From: Streptomyces sp. NRRL F-2664
GTDB taxonomy: Bacteria > Actinomycetota > Actinomycetes > Streptomycetales > Streptomycetaceae
Reading direction: 5' to 3'
Length of the DNA stretch: 64,000 nucleotides
Assembly (NCBI RefSeq): GCF_000719345.1
Contig: NZ_JOFX01000003.1
Span: 1-64,000 of the forward strand
Positions 51,070 through 58,463 of the stretch are shown piece by piece. The notes under the pieces were generated by a model that searched no databases, was not told the origin of the DNA, and was given only the letters and a program-made list of their open reading frames with translations. How positions within the stretch are numbered: the first letter of the stretch is position 1; every line of letters begins with the position of its first letter. Position numbers and translations under genes: made by a program.

Positions 51070-51597
51070 TCAGACCGCCGCCGACTCGCCGGCCGGCCGC
51101 ACGGGCCGGGCCCGGTCGTCGAGGTGCGGGCAGCCCGCATCGGCGGCGGTGTACGAGGAGGTGAAGGTGAAAGCGCGCGGGGACGGCCCGTGCGCCCGCA
51201 GGTCGTCGAGCCGCTCCAGCGCCTCGGTGACGGTCGGCAGGTGGCCGGCAGGGACCCACCACAGCACCATGTGCGCCTGGACGTGCCGCTCGAACCATTC
51301 GCGGCGCCGCCGCATCGCCTCCAGGTGCCCGCTGCGGTACGCGAAGTCCCACAGGGCCTCCTGCGTCTCCCAGACGGAGAGGTTGACGATGACGTTCTCG
51401 CCGGCGGGGCGCAGGCCCGTGGCGTCGGCCTCCCCCTCCGCCACGAGCCGCCACACGAAACCGGGAGTCGCGTCGGCGGCGGAGTTGACCGGATCGAGCA
51501 GCTCGACGAACGGCGCGATGCGCGGGTCGTCGAGGGGGTGCAGGAGCGTGGCGACGTTGAGTTGGGCGAGGTGGGCGGCGGGCGTGGATGCGGTCAT
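51070..51597 (-). CDS. DUF3291 family protein
   Basis: A 175-residue protein of the DUF3291 family, a dimeric alpha/beta-barrel fold related to small monooxygenases. The hallmark is HLAQLNVATLLHPLDDPRIAPFVELL with NSAADATPGFVWRL and NVIVNLSVWETQEALWDFAYRSGH. The family's function is unknown; heme or polyketide-quinone interactions are possible. It is transcribed from a promoter whose -35 (TTGACA, complement of 51628-51633) is embedded in the stop of the adjacent HTH regulator. That regulator is therefore likely to control it. Confidence 0.85.
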   Translation of the reverse strand: MTASTPAAHLAQLNVATLLHPLDDPRIAPFVELLDPVNSAADATPGFVWRLVAEGEADATGLRPAGENVIVNLSVWETQEALWDFAYRSGHLEAMRRRREWFERHVQAHMVLWWVPAGHLPTVTEALERLDDLRAHGPSPRAFTFTSSYTAADAGCPHLDDRARPVRPAGESAAV

Positions 51598-51622
51598 GGC
51601 GTCATCCCAACACGACCCTCGT

Positions 51623-51650
51623 TTCTATGTCAATGGTTGTTGTTTTTAGA
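51623..51650 (-). promoter_or_regulatory. Operator/-35 box embedded in the end of the HTH gene
   Basis: A 28-bp imperfect palindrome with TTCTA and TAGA ends, AT-rich in the middle, matches the operator at 52318-52347 over most of its length. On the minus strand it contains TTGACA (51628-51633), the -35 of the DUF3291 promoter. The stop codon of the HTH gene is part of this hexamer and the final codons KNNNH are encoded by the operator. Confidence 0.6.
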
Positions 51651-52310
51651 GGCTTGGACCACGACACAGCACTCCCCCGGCCGGGCGTCCATCCTGGCGC
51701 GGAGCGGACCGTCGGAGCCGATCAGCCCTTCCAGGAGGGCCAGGTTCATGCCGCAGACCAGCGGCGGGAAGCGTTCGGCGACGGAATGGAACGGGCAGTT
51801 GCGCATGCGGACGACGTCGCCCGGGCCGCCCTCCTGCTCCGGGCCGTCCTCGCGGTGCGGTTCGTAGCCACGGGCGGCGAGCAGCTCCACGGCCTCATCG
51901 AGGCTTTCGCAGGGCGCCGCCGCTCCGCGCAGGGATGCGCCGCGGCGGCGGGCCGCGGCGCGCAGCCCGGCGTCCAGTCCGGCCTCCTCGGCGGCTTCGG
52001 CGAGCAGTTCGGCGGCGGTGCGGTAGTCCCGCGCGGGCAGGGAGACGGACCGTTCGACGCGGGCCCGCGTGTACACCTTGGCGGGGCGGCCGGCCCCCGG
52101 GCCCGAGCGCCCGGTCAGACGGCGGCTCCCGCTCTCCAGCAGCCCCGCATCGGCCAGCCGGTCCAGGTGGTGCGCGGCGAGGGTGCGCGCCACGCCGACG
52201 GCCTCGGCCGCCTCGTTGCGGCCGACCTCGCGGCCCTGGGCGACCACGTACTCGTACAGTCGGCGGCGCACCGGGTCCTGCAGCACCGCGATCACATCGA
52301 TGTCTTCCAC
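51630..52310 (-). CDS. HTH transcriptional regulator with SufR-like cysteine cluster
   Basis: A 226-residue regulator. The N-terminal winged HTH (about 1-85) is ArsR/DeoR-like: VLQDPVRRRLYEYVVAQG and VARTLAAHHLDRLADAGLL, with a wing GRSGPGAGRPAKVY. The C-terminal part has Cys172, Cys186, Cys214 and Cys215 in NCPFHSVAERFPPLVCGMN and PGECCVVVQ, resembling the iron-sulfur-binding C-terminus of SufR-type regulators. The chain ends in SKNNNH, an AT-rich codon run that doubles as operator DNA. The GTG at 52310 has no Shine-Dalgarno; TAGAAT ends 6 nt upstream inside its own operator. It likely represses itself and the DUF3291 gene. Confidence 0.8.
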   Translation of the reverse strand: MEDIDVIAVLQDPVRRRLYEYVVAQGREVGRNEAAEAVGVARTLAAHHLDRLADAGLLESGSRRLTGRSGPGAGRPAKVYTRARVERSVSLPARDYRTAAELLAEAAEEAGLDAGLRAAARRRGASLRGAAAPCESLDEAVELLAARGYEPHREDGPEQEGGPGDVVRMRNCPFHSVAERFPPLVCGMNLALLEGLIGSDGPLRARMDARPGECCVVVQASKNNNH

Positions 52311-52317
52311 GCGGCCA

Positions 52318-52347
52318 TTCTAGAAATAACACCGATTGGCGATAGAA
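52318..52347 (-). promoter_or_regulatory. Autoregulatory operator of the SufR-like HTH gene
   Basis: A 30-bp element with perfect TTCTA/TAGAA ends and an AT-rich centre. Its minus-strand TAGAAT (52317-52322) is the predicted -10 box 6 nt before the GTG, implying a leaderless transcript. The second copy is at 51623-51650. Confidence 0.6.
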
Positions 52348-52431
52348 GGGCGGAAGACGGCGCGCGGACCGGGCGGCGGGGCCGCTTCCCGGTCGGATGA
52401 TGATCCGCCCGTCACGGCCGGGGGCATACGA

Positions 52432-52896
52432 CTACGGGGCGGGGACGGCGGCGTCTTCCGTGCGCGGCCAGGGGCGTCCTTCGAGGGCCTCGGCGCTGCG
52501 GTTGAGTCGGATCAGGACGTCCTCCAGCTCGCGCACCTCCTCCGGGGACCAGCCGGCGACCACGCGGGCCAGGCAGGACCGGTTGACCTCGCGGTCCGCG
52601 GCCAGCCGGCGCCCGCCTTCGGCGGTGATCCGGAGTTTGCGGGCCATGCCGCCGTCCGGGTCCGCGACGCGTTCGGCCAGCCCGCAGCGCAGCAGTGCGG
52701 CGGTCTGACGGTTCACTGTCGAGGTGTCGAGACCGAAGGCCTCCGCCAACTGCCCGATGGACATGGGGCCTTGGGTATCGATCCGGCTGAGCAGCAGGTA
52801 CGCCGACCGCTCCAGGCGTTCCGGGTCGCGCTCACGCCGGGCCAGCACCTGGTGCCGAGAGAGCAGCATCAGCTCCCGCTCCAGTTTTTCCAGCAC
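52432..52896 (-). CDS. MarR family regulator
   Basis: A 154-residue MarR protein. The winged HTH is in the middle: MSIGQLAEAFGLDTSTVNRQTAALLRCGLAERVADPDGG, with wing RKLRITAEGGRRLAADRE; flanking helices form the dimer interface. The start is the GTG at 52896, supported by GGGAGGCGCA; an open frame of about 40 more codons upstream is not MarR-like. It is divergent from the Old Yellow Enzyme gene, with a 29-bp palindrome between them. It probably represses that enzyme and responds to an electrophile or quinone. Confidence 0.85.
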   Translation of the reverse strand: MLEKLERELMLLSRHQVLARRERDPERLERSAYLLLSRIDTQGPMSIGQLAEAFGLDTSTVNRQTAALLRCGLAERVADPDGGMARKLRITAEGGRRLAADREVNRSCLARVVAGWSPEEVRELEDVLIRLNRSAEALEGRPWPRTEDAAVPAP

Positions 52897-53008
52897 TGCG
52901 CCTCCCACTCCTTCCGGCGCTCCATTATCGCGGACCCGGGAACCCGTGAACGCGTCACGCTCGACCAGCAGGCCGGTGAGCCGGGGGATCGACCCCATGA
53001 CTGCAATA

Positions 53009-53037
53009 TGCATGATACATAGCGTGTGTACTATGCA
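53009..53037. promoter_or_regulatory. MarR operator in the divergent MarR/Old Yellow Enzyme promoter
   Basis: A 29-bp imperfect palindrome with TGCAT and ATGCA ends; 11 of 13 positions in the arms are symmetric. It contains TACTAT (53029-53034) on the + strand as a likely -10 of the enzyme gene. The stretch is strikingly AT-rich against its surroundings. Confidence 0.6.
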
Positions 53038-53085
53038 CTTCTCGCCGTCACCCGACGAGCTACCGCCTCACTCCGGAGGACCCGC

Positions 53086-54216
53086 ATGTCCGTCACCCCG
53101 TCCGCCGCCTCCCGCGCGGCCGAGATCCTGTCCCGGCCCATCGCGCTGAACGGCCTGACCGTCCCCAACCGCATCGCGATGGCCCCGATGACGCGGATGT
53201 TCTCCCCCGGCGGCGTCCCCGGCGAGGACGTACAGGCGTACTACGCCAGCCGGGCGGCCGCAGGCGTGGGACTGATCGTCACCGAGGGCACCTACGTGGG
53301 CCACGCATCCGCCGGGCAGAGCGACCGGGTCCCGCGGTTCCACGGCGAGGACCAGCTGGCCGGGTGGGCCAAGGTCGCCGCGGCCGTCCACGAGGCGGGC
53401 GGCACGATCGTGCCCCAGCTGTGGCACATCGGAATGGTGCGCAAGCAGGGCGAGGCGCCCTACGCCGACGCGCCCGCCGTCGGCCCCTCCGGCATCCGCG
53501 TCGACGGCACCGAGGGGACCGGCAGGGCGATGACCCGCGCCGACCTCGACGACGTCATCGGCGCGTTCGCCGACGCCGCCGCGCAGGCGGAGCGGATCGG
53601 CTTCGACGGCGTCGAGCTGCACGGCGCCCACGGCTACCTGCTGGACCAGTTCCTGTGGGAGCGGACCAACCGCCGCACCGACGCCTACGGCGGCGACGCG
53701 GTGGCCCGTACGAAGTTCGCGGCGGAGATCGTGGCGGCGGTCCGCGAACGCGTCCCGGCCGACTTCCCGGTGATATTCCGCTACTCGCAGTGGAAGCAGG
53801 AGGCCTACGACGCCCGGCTCGCGCAGACCCCGCAGGAGCTGGAGGCGATCCTGGCGCCACTGGCGGCAGCGGGCGTCGACGCCTTCCACGCCTCCACCCG
53901 GCGCTACTGGATCCCGGAGTTCGAGGGCTCCGACCTCAACCTGGCGGGCTGGACCAAGAAGCTCACCGGCCGGCCGGCGATCACCGTCGGCTCCGTCGGC
54001 CTCGACGGGGACTTCATCCGCGCCTTCGCCGGCGAGGGCGCGGCCCTGGGCGACATCGACAACCTCCTGGACCGCATGGAGCGCGACGAGTTCGACATGG
54101 TCGCCGTCGGCCGGGCGCTCCTGCAGGACCCGCAGTGGGCGGCGAAGGTCCTCGGCAACCGCTTCGACGAGCTGAAGCCGTACGACGCGGCGGCCCTCAG
54201 GTCGCTCAGCCGCTAG
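53086..54216 (+). CDS. Old Yellow Enzyme family NADH:flavin oxidoreductase
   Basis: A 376-residue TIM-barrel FMN ene-reductase. The fold is marked by TVPNRIAMAPMTRMFSPGG, PQLWHIGMVRKQGE, the HGAHGYLLDQFLWERTNRR motif (His-x-x-His position for substrate activation) and VGSVGLDGDF. It reduces activated C=C bonds of enals, enones or nitro compounds with NAD(P)H, a common xenobiotic-stress reaction. GGAGG precedes the ATG at 53086. Its divergent neighbour is a MarR regulator, and a terminator follows. Confidence 0.9.
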   Translation: MSVTPSAASRAAEILSRPIALNGLTVPNRIAMAPMTRMFSPGGVPGEDVQAYYASRAAAGVGLIVTEGTYVGHASAGQSDRVPRFHGEDQLAGWAKVAAAVHEAGGTIVPQLWHIGMVRKQGEAPYADAPAVGPSGIRVDGTEGTGRAMTRADLDDVIGAFADAAAQAERIGFDGVELHGAHGYLLDQFLWERTNRRTDAYGGDAVARTKFAAEIVAAVRERVPADFPVIFRYSQWKQEAYDARLAQTPQELEAILAPLAAAGVDAFHASTRRYWIPEFEGSDLNLAGWTKKLTGRPAITVGSVGLDGDFIRAFAGEGAALGDIDNLLDRMERDEFDMVAVGRALLQDPQWAAKVLGNRFDELKPYDAAALRSLSR

Positions 54217-54225
54217 GGGGCCGGG

Positions 54226-54258
54226 ACGCCCCGCGCACGTCACGACGGCGCGGGGCGT
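54226..54258 (+). terminator. Terminator after the Old Yellow Enzyme gene
   Basis: ACGCCCCGCGC (54226-54236) and GCGCGGGGCGT (54248-54258), perfect 11-bp arms with an 11-nt loop. Confidence 0.75.
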
Positions 54259-54280
54259 ACATTCGCCGCGCAAATCGAAC

Positions 54281-54688
54281 ATGTGTTGGAATAGGAGGGT
54301 GACGCCATCGTTCCGGTTCCCCGATGACCTGGTCGCCCTGCAAGAGGCCTGGCTGCGTACCTACGACGAGCTCGCGCAGGTGGCCGGCGACGGCAGCACG
54401 ACGCCGCTGCGCCGGCGGCTGATCGCCCTCTCCGGCCGTCTGCAGACCCATCCGCACTGGGCCGCTCCGGCCGGGTGGCGGGCCGGTGGCGTCGAGCTGC
54501 GCCGGGCCGCCTCGATGAAGCACTGCGCGGAAACCCACCAGGACTCCGTTCGGGCGAAAGATCCAGCAGAAGCTCGCCCCTGCGGCCCGACCCGGGCCAT
54601 GGTCGGTGGCGAGACGGCGGATTCGGCGAAGGGCGTGGAACGTTGCATTCGAGGCGCATCGGAACGGTCCTGGCCGCGGCCGCGCTGA
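54281..54688 (+). CDS. Hypothetical protein, C-terminus doubtful
   Basis: The segment TPSFRFPDDLVALQEAWLRT, YDELAQ and LRRRLIALSGRLQTHPHWA looks like a small Streptomyces conserved hypothetical of about 75 residues. After about residue 85 the sequence turns unstructured and runs into the start of the following gene, so the ancestral C-terminus may have been lost by frameshift. Either the ATG at 54281 or a GTG at 54299 could be the start; AGGAGG abuts the GTG with no spacing. No function can be offered. Confidence 0.4.
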   Translation: MCWNRRVTPSFRFPDDLVALQEAWLRTYDELAQVAGDGSTTPLRRRLIALSGRLQTHPHWAAPAGWRAGGVELRRAASMKHCAETHQDSVRAKDPAEARPCGPTRAMVGGETADSAKGVERCIRGASERSWPRPR

Positions 54689-55094
54689 CCGTACTCGCGA
54701 TCCCGGCCCGCGCCGACGCGGCGGCCATCGCCTGCGGTGGTGGGACGTCGACCGGCCGGGTGGCCGTCAACGGGTGCATCAGCGCCCAGCGCGGATCCGC
54801 CGGCAGGTTCCCCACGCGCGAGATCACGGCGTACATCAGGCACGCAACACCGGGAGCAAGGGCATCGACGTCGCCTACGAGGCCTTCTTCCGTGTCGTCG
54901 ACGGCGGACACTGGGAGAAGCTGGGGAGCGGGCGGACGTACGTACGCGCCGGCGAGGCCGTCGGGCCGCTGGAAGTCGGAAGCAGCACCCGGGTGTGCGG
55001 ACCGGTGAAGGTCGAGATCCGCGTCCACGCACGGGCCGCCGGGGCAGCATGGAGCGGCTGGTCCCCGGCGGCGACGAGGCAGTGCCAGACCTGA
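54643..55094 (+). pseudogene. Frameshifted secreted protein gene
   Basis: A TTG start at 54643 opens a signal peptide (VLAAAALTVLAIPARADA) and an exported domain up to FPTREITAYIRHA. Near 54840-54850 the frame breaks. Moving to the next frame gives a natural continuation, NTGSKGIDVAYEAFFRVVD through RVCGPVKVEIRVHARAAG, ending in CQT at 55094. The unshifted reading becomes Ser/Pro-rich nonsense. One missing or two extra bases explain it. The ancestral product would be a secreted protein of about 150 residues with several Cys. A sequencing error is equally possible. Confidence 0.6.
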
Positions 55095-55104
55095 GGAACG
55101 GGGG

Positions 55105-55764
55105 TCAGCCGCGGCGCCGGCCGTCCGGGGCGGCGGGCGCGCGCCACATGGGCCACAGGGTCGGCCCGCCACCCGGGAGCCGGACCTCGTCGATGACGCG
55201 GAAACCGAGCCCTTCGTAGAAAGGGATATTGGTGACGTTGCTGGACTCCAGGTAGACGGGCTGCCCGAGCCGGTCGCACCGGTCCAGTTGCTGGCGCAGC
55301 AGCGCCGATCCGACGCCCATCCCCTGCAGCCCGCGGTCCGTCCCCACCGTCGGCAGGTACCAGTGCGGGGTGTCCGGGTGGGCCTCATGCAGGGTGTTCT
55401 GGACCTCTCCGGCCCGCGGCATGCCGCGCAGGCCGAAGATGCGCGCGTACCGGGGCAGCGCTGCCACCTCCTGCACCGTCGAGGTCTTCCAGCACCCGGG
55501 GCCCGACCACAGCGCTGCGGCCAACAGCCGCCCCTCCGCCGTGGCTGCGACCCGGACGGCGCCTTCGCGCGGCCGCTGTTGGCGCTGGGACAGCCGGAAG
55601 TAGCGGGCGATCCGGCGTTCCCGGCCGACTGCGGGGACCATCCACGCCATGACCGGGTCGTCGGCGAAGGCGCGCGCCAGGAGCGCGGCGACGGCTGCGG
55701 ACTCGGTGGGCCGGGCGGGCCGGATGCCGTACCCGCCCACCGGCATGCCTGGGCGTGTGTTCAT
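55105..55764 (-). CDS. GNAT family N-acetyltransferase
   Basis: A 219-residue GNAT protein. YGIRPARPTESAAVAALLARAF begins the fold; the acetyl-CoA site is LPTVGTDRGLQGMGVGSALL, followed by YLESSNVTNIPFYEGLGF, the classical motif B. The first half contains RIARYFRLSQRQQR and an aromatic-rich loop (LWSGPGCWKTSTVQ). The acceptor substrate is unknown. The ATG at 55764 is the only plausible start. It is convergent with the frameshifted secreted gene. Confidence 0.85.
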   Translation of the reverse strand: MNTRPGMPVGGYGIRPARPTESAAVAALLARAFADDPVMAWMVPAVGRERRIARYFRLSQRQQRPREGAVRVAATAEGRLLAAALWSGPGCWKTSTVQEVAALPRYARIFGLRGMPRAGEVQNTLHEAHPDTPHWYLPTVGTDRGLQGMGVGSALLRQQLDRCDRLGQPVYLESSNVTNIPFYEGLGFRVIDEVRLPGGGPTLWPMWRAPAAPDGRRRG

Positions 55765-56022
55765 GGGGTCACGGTAGGCAGCCGCACCGTGCCCGCCCCG
55801 CCGTCCGGCGCAGACACGCCGTACACGCCGAGCGTGCCCTGCGCGGCGGATGCCGTACGCGCCACGCGCTCCGCCCGCAGGGCGGAGCCGTTGCCCGAGA
55901 GCCCGTCATATGAACGTGTTCGGCGGCCGGTCGGGGAGACTCCCGGTGCCGTTCGGTGTGTCTGCGCAGCCGGGTCGGTGCGGCTCCCTTGAATGGGCAG
56001 CCCTCTACGAAACGGGCATCGT

Positions 56023-56835
56023 ATGACCCTCCCTGCACCGCACCGGCAGTCGCCGTCCGACCTCGGCCGGTCCACCCGCCGGTCCGTCCTCACGGGCGTC
56101 TTCGCCCTGGCCACCGCGGCGGCCCTGCCCGTCGCCGCGGCCGGGCGCGCCCGAGCGGCCGCCGGTCCGGACATCATCGCCTGCAGCACCTGGGGTGCGC
56201 GGGCGGCGTCCGAGCCCGTCGTGGTCGTCGCCAACCGCCCGGAGCGGATCGTCGTCCACCACACGGCGACGGCGAACGTGACGGACTACTCGAAGCAGCG
56301 CGCCTTCGCACTCGCCCGGGCAATCCAGACGTACCACATGGACGCCCATGGCTGGATCGACACCGGTCAGCACTTCACGGTCAGCCGCGGCGCCTTCGTG
56401 CTGGAGGGCCGCCACAACAGCCTCGCCGAATTGCGCACCGGCGCGCGCCAGGTGCGCGCGGCGCACTGCGTGGGGCAGAACACGGTGTCCATCGGCATCG
56501 AGAACGAGGGCACCTACACCTCGCAGACCCCGCCCGCGGCGCAGTACGCGGCGCTGGCGGACCTGTGCGCGCACATCTGCGACCAGTACGGTCTGCCCGC
56601 GTCCGAGATCTACGGCCACCGCGACTTCAACGCCACCTCCTGTCCCGGCGACCGGCTGTACGCGCTGCTCCCGGGCCTCCGCAAGGACGTCGCCGCCCGC
56701 CTCGGCACGCCCCTGTCGGAGCCGGCGCAGGACCCGGCGCAGGACTCGGTGTGGGATCTGGTGCGCCAGGCCACGGGCCGGGGCGAGCCCCGTGCGACCG
56801 TCGGGGAACACCTGCCGGCGGGCCTGCTGCCCTGA
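56023..56835 (+). CDS. Tat-exported N-acetylmuramoyl-L-alanine amidase (PGRP/amidase 2)
   Basis: A 270-residue peptidoglycan amidase. The N-terminus has a twin-arginine signal, STRRSVLTGVFALATAAALP, ending near RARAAAG. The zinc amidase domain shows RPERIVVHHTATANVTDY (first His), NTVSIGIENEG (catalytic-site Glu region), and YGHRDFNATSCPGD with the last His and Cys ligands. It cleaves the bond between N-acetylmuramic acid and L-alanine in peptidoglycan, for wall turnover or lysis. The C-terminal 50 residues are low complexity. The ATG at 56023 is chosen as it leaves a normal Tat signal; an ATG at 55993 is in frame. Confidence 0.85.
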   Translation: MTLPAPHRQSPSDLGRSTRRSVLTGVFALATAAALPVAAAGRARAAAGPDIIACSTWGARAASEPVVVVANRPERIVVHHTATANVTDYSKQRAFALARAIQTYHMDAHGWIDTGQHFTVSRGAFVLEGRHNSLAELRTGARQVRAAHCVGQNTVSIGIENEGTYTSQTPPAAQYAALADLCAHICDQYGLPASEIYGHRDFNATSCPGDRLYALLPGLRKDVAARLGTPLSEPAQDPAQDSVWDLVRQATGRGEPRATVGEHLPAGLLP

Positions 56836-57025
56836 GGGAGCGGGCCGTCGGGTCACCGGCTGTCGGTTCACCAGGCAGGAAGGCGCCCGCCGCGGACCGT
56901 CCTGTCCACGAAACGAACACCGCCAGGTCTTCGCCTGCGAGGCTGTGCACGCCCCGCCCGGCCGCATAGCGTCGCTCGGGGTGGCCACTGCCGAGGCCCA
57001 CCGTGCACCCGAAGGCAGGACCGAG

Positions 57026-57400
57026 ATGAACCCCCTGGCCGCCCGCGGTCCGCACCGTGTCACGCTCGCCACCCGCGCCGACTGCAGTGTCATCACCCTC
57101 ACCGGCGATCTGGACCTCGACCACGTCGATCCCCTGCGCACGGTGCTCGTGCAGGCGTGCGCCACCCCTGCCGCCCCGCACCGGGTGGTCGTCGACCTTT
57201 CGCAGCTCGACTTCTGCGACTCCGCCGGGCTCAACGCCCTCCTCCACGCGCGACTGTTGTGCGAGGAGAACCGTCGCTCCCTGATCCTCTCCGCTCCCGG
57301 CCCGCAGTTCCACCGCCTGATGCGCATCACGGGCACCGACGCCCTCTTCGACGTCTCGGGGCCCGGAGCCGCGGACGGTTCGACCGACGCGGCGCGGTGA
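57026..57400 (+). CDS. STAS-domain anti-sigma factor antagonist
   Basis: A 124-residue STAS protein of the SpoIIAA/RsbV type. The switch helix is VVVDLSQLDFCDSAGLNALL, where Ser66 in DSAGL is the residue phosphorylated by anti-sigma kinases; CSVITLTGDLDLDHVDPLRT is the usual first half. It should bind and release an anti-sigma factor of an unidentified stress sigma factor. No sigma or anti-sigma gene is nearby, so it is an orphan. AGGA precedes the ATG at 57026. Confidence 0.85.
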   Translation: MNPLAARGPHRVTLATRADCSVITLTGDLDLDHVDPLRTVLVQACATPAAPHRVVVDLSQLDFCDSAGLNALLHARLLCEENRRSLILSAPGPQFHRLMRITGTDALFDVSGPGAADGSTDAAR

Positions 57401-57413
57401 AGGCGGCGGCCGG

Positions 57414-58370
57414 TCAGCCGGACCGGAGCGTGCGGGAGGGTGCCACGCCGTACTCCCGCCGGTAGGCGGCGGCGAAGCGGCCCTGGTGGGCGAAGCCCCA
57501 CCGTCCGGCGACGGCGGCCACGGTCGTGGTGCCCGCCGGGTCGGCGGAGCGGAGTTCGGCGTGGGCGCGGGCCAGCCGGACCCGGCGGAGGTGGCCGAGC
57601 GGCGTCGTACCGGCGTGGCGGGTGAAGGCGTACTGCACCGCGCGGGGCGTGACCGGGACCGAGGCGGCGATGTCGGCCAGGGTGATGTCGCGATGGGCGT
57701 TGGCCTCGATGAACGCCGCGGCGCGGCGCAGGGTGTCGCTGTGCGCGTCGCGCGTGTCCCGTGGGCCGACGGCCTCACCGCTGCGGGCGGTGTTCGGCAG
57801 CGCCCCCAGCACGGTGGCCGCGAGGTGCTGGGCGGCGGTCGCGACGACCAGCCCGTCGGGTGCGGCGGAGGCCGCGCCGTCGTCGAGTACATGGTCGCGG
57901 AGGTAGGCGACGGCCGCCCCGAGCCGCCGGTTCTCGGCGGGGCCGACGGCGCGGGCCCCGGTGATCCGCACCTCCTTCTCCCCAGGAACGGCGGCGACCC
58001 GGCCCAGCAGGCGCGGATCGAACATGGTGATGGTGTACCGGGCTTCGCGGACCTCGCCCTCGTACGGCCGGTCGTGCGGGGCGAGGAGGAAGGTCTCCCC
58101 GGGGCCGAAGACCTCCTCGCGGCCACCGGTGGTGTCCACGATGGTGCCGCTGTGCATGGTCACCAGGCACACCTTGCCGAGGCAGCCCGCGTCGTAGCCC
58201 ATCGTGTAGCCGAAGGAGAGGCGGTCCACGCTCAGCCCGCCGACCTCGGTACGGGAGATCCGCGCCCGGGTGTCCCCGGGGCGCCCACCGATCTGCATGG
58301 GCGTGTACGCGGCGGACAGGAACGCCTCCGTGGCGTCCAGGTTCCCGCTTTCGAAGAAGAGGTTCGGCAC
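57414..58370 (-). CDS. AraC family transcriptional regulator
   Basis: A 318-residue AraC protein. The C-terminal double HTH (about 215-315) contains ITLADIAASVPVTPRAVQYAFTRHAGTTPLGHLRRVRL and VAGRWGFAHQGRFAAAYRREYG. The N-terminal domain (about 15-190) resembles the cupin-like effector module of the AraC-binding-like class (GGREEVFGPGETFLLAP, DRPYEGEVREARYTITMFD). It sits directly downstream of the P450 gene on the same strand, with 93 nt between, and may regulate it. The GTG at 58370 is the most plausible start. Confidence 0.85.
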   Translation of the reverse strand: MPNLFFESGNLDATEAFLSAAYTPMQIGGRPGDTRARISRTEVGGLSVDRLSFGYTMGYDAGCLGKVCLVTMHSGTIVDTTGGREEVFGPGETFLLAPHDRPYEGEVREARYTITMFDPRLLGRVAAVPGEKEVRITGARAVGPAENRRLGAAVAYLRDHVLDDGAASAAPDGLVVATAAQHLAATVLGALPNTARSGEAVGPRDTRDAHSDTLRRAAAFIEANAHRDITLADIAASVPVTPRAVQYAFTRHAGTTPLGHLRRVRLARAHAELRSADPAGTTTVAAVAGRWGFAHQGRFAAAYRREYGVAPSRTLRSG

Positions 58371-58463
58371 CGGGCCCTCCCTCGTCGACGCTCGGTACGG
58401 CCTGCCGACGGCAGGCGCCTCCAGTATGCCGTGGCGCAGGTCGCGCCCGGTCCGGACGGAGCC

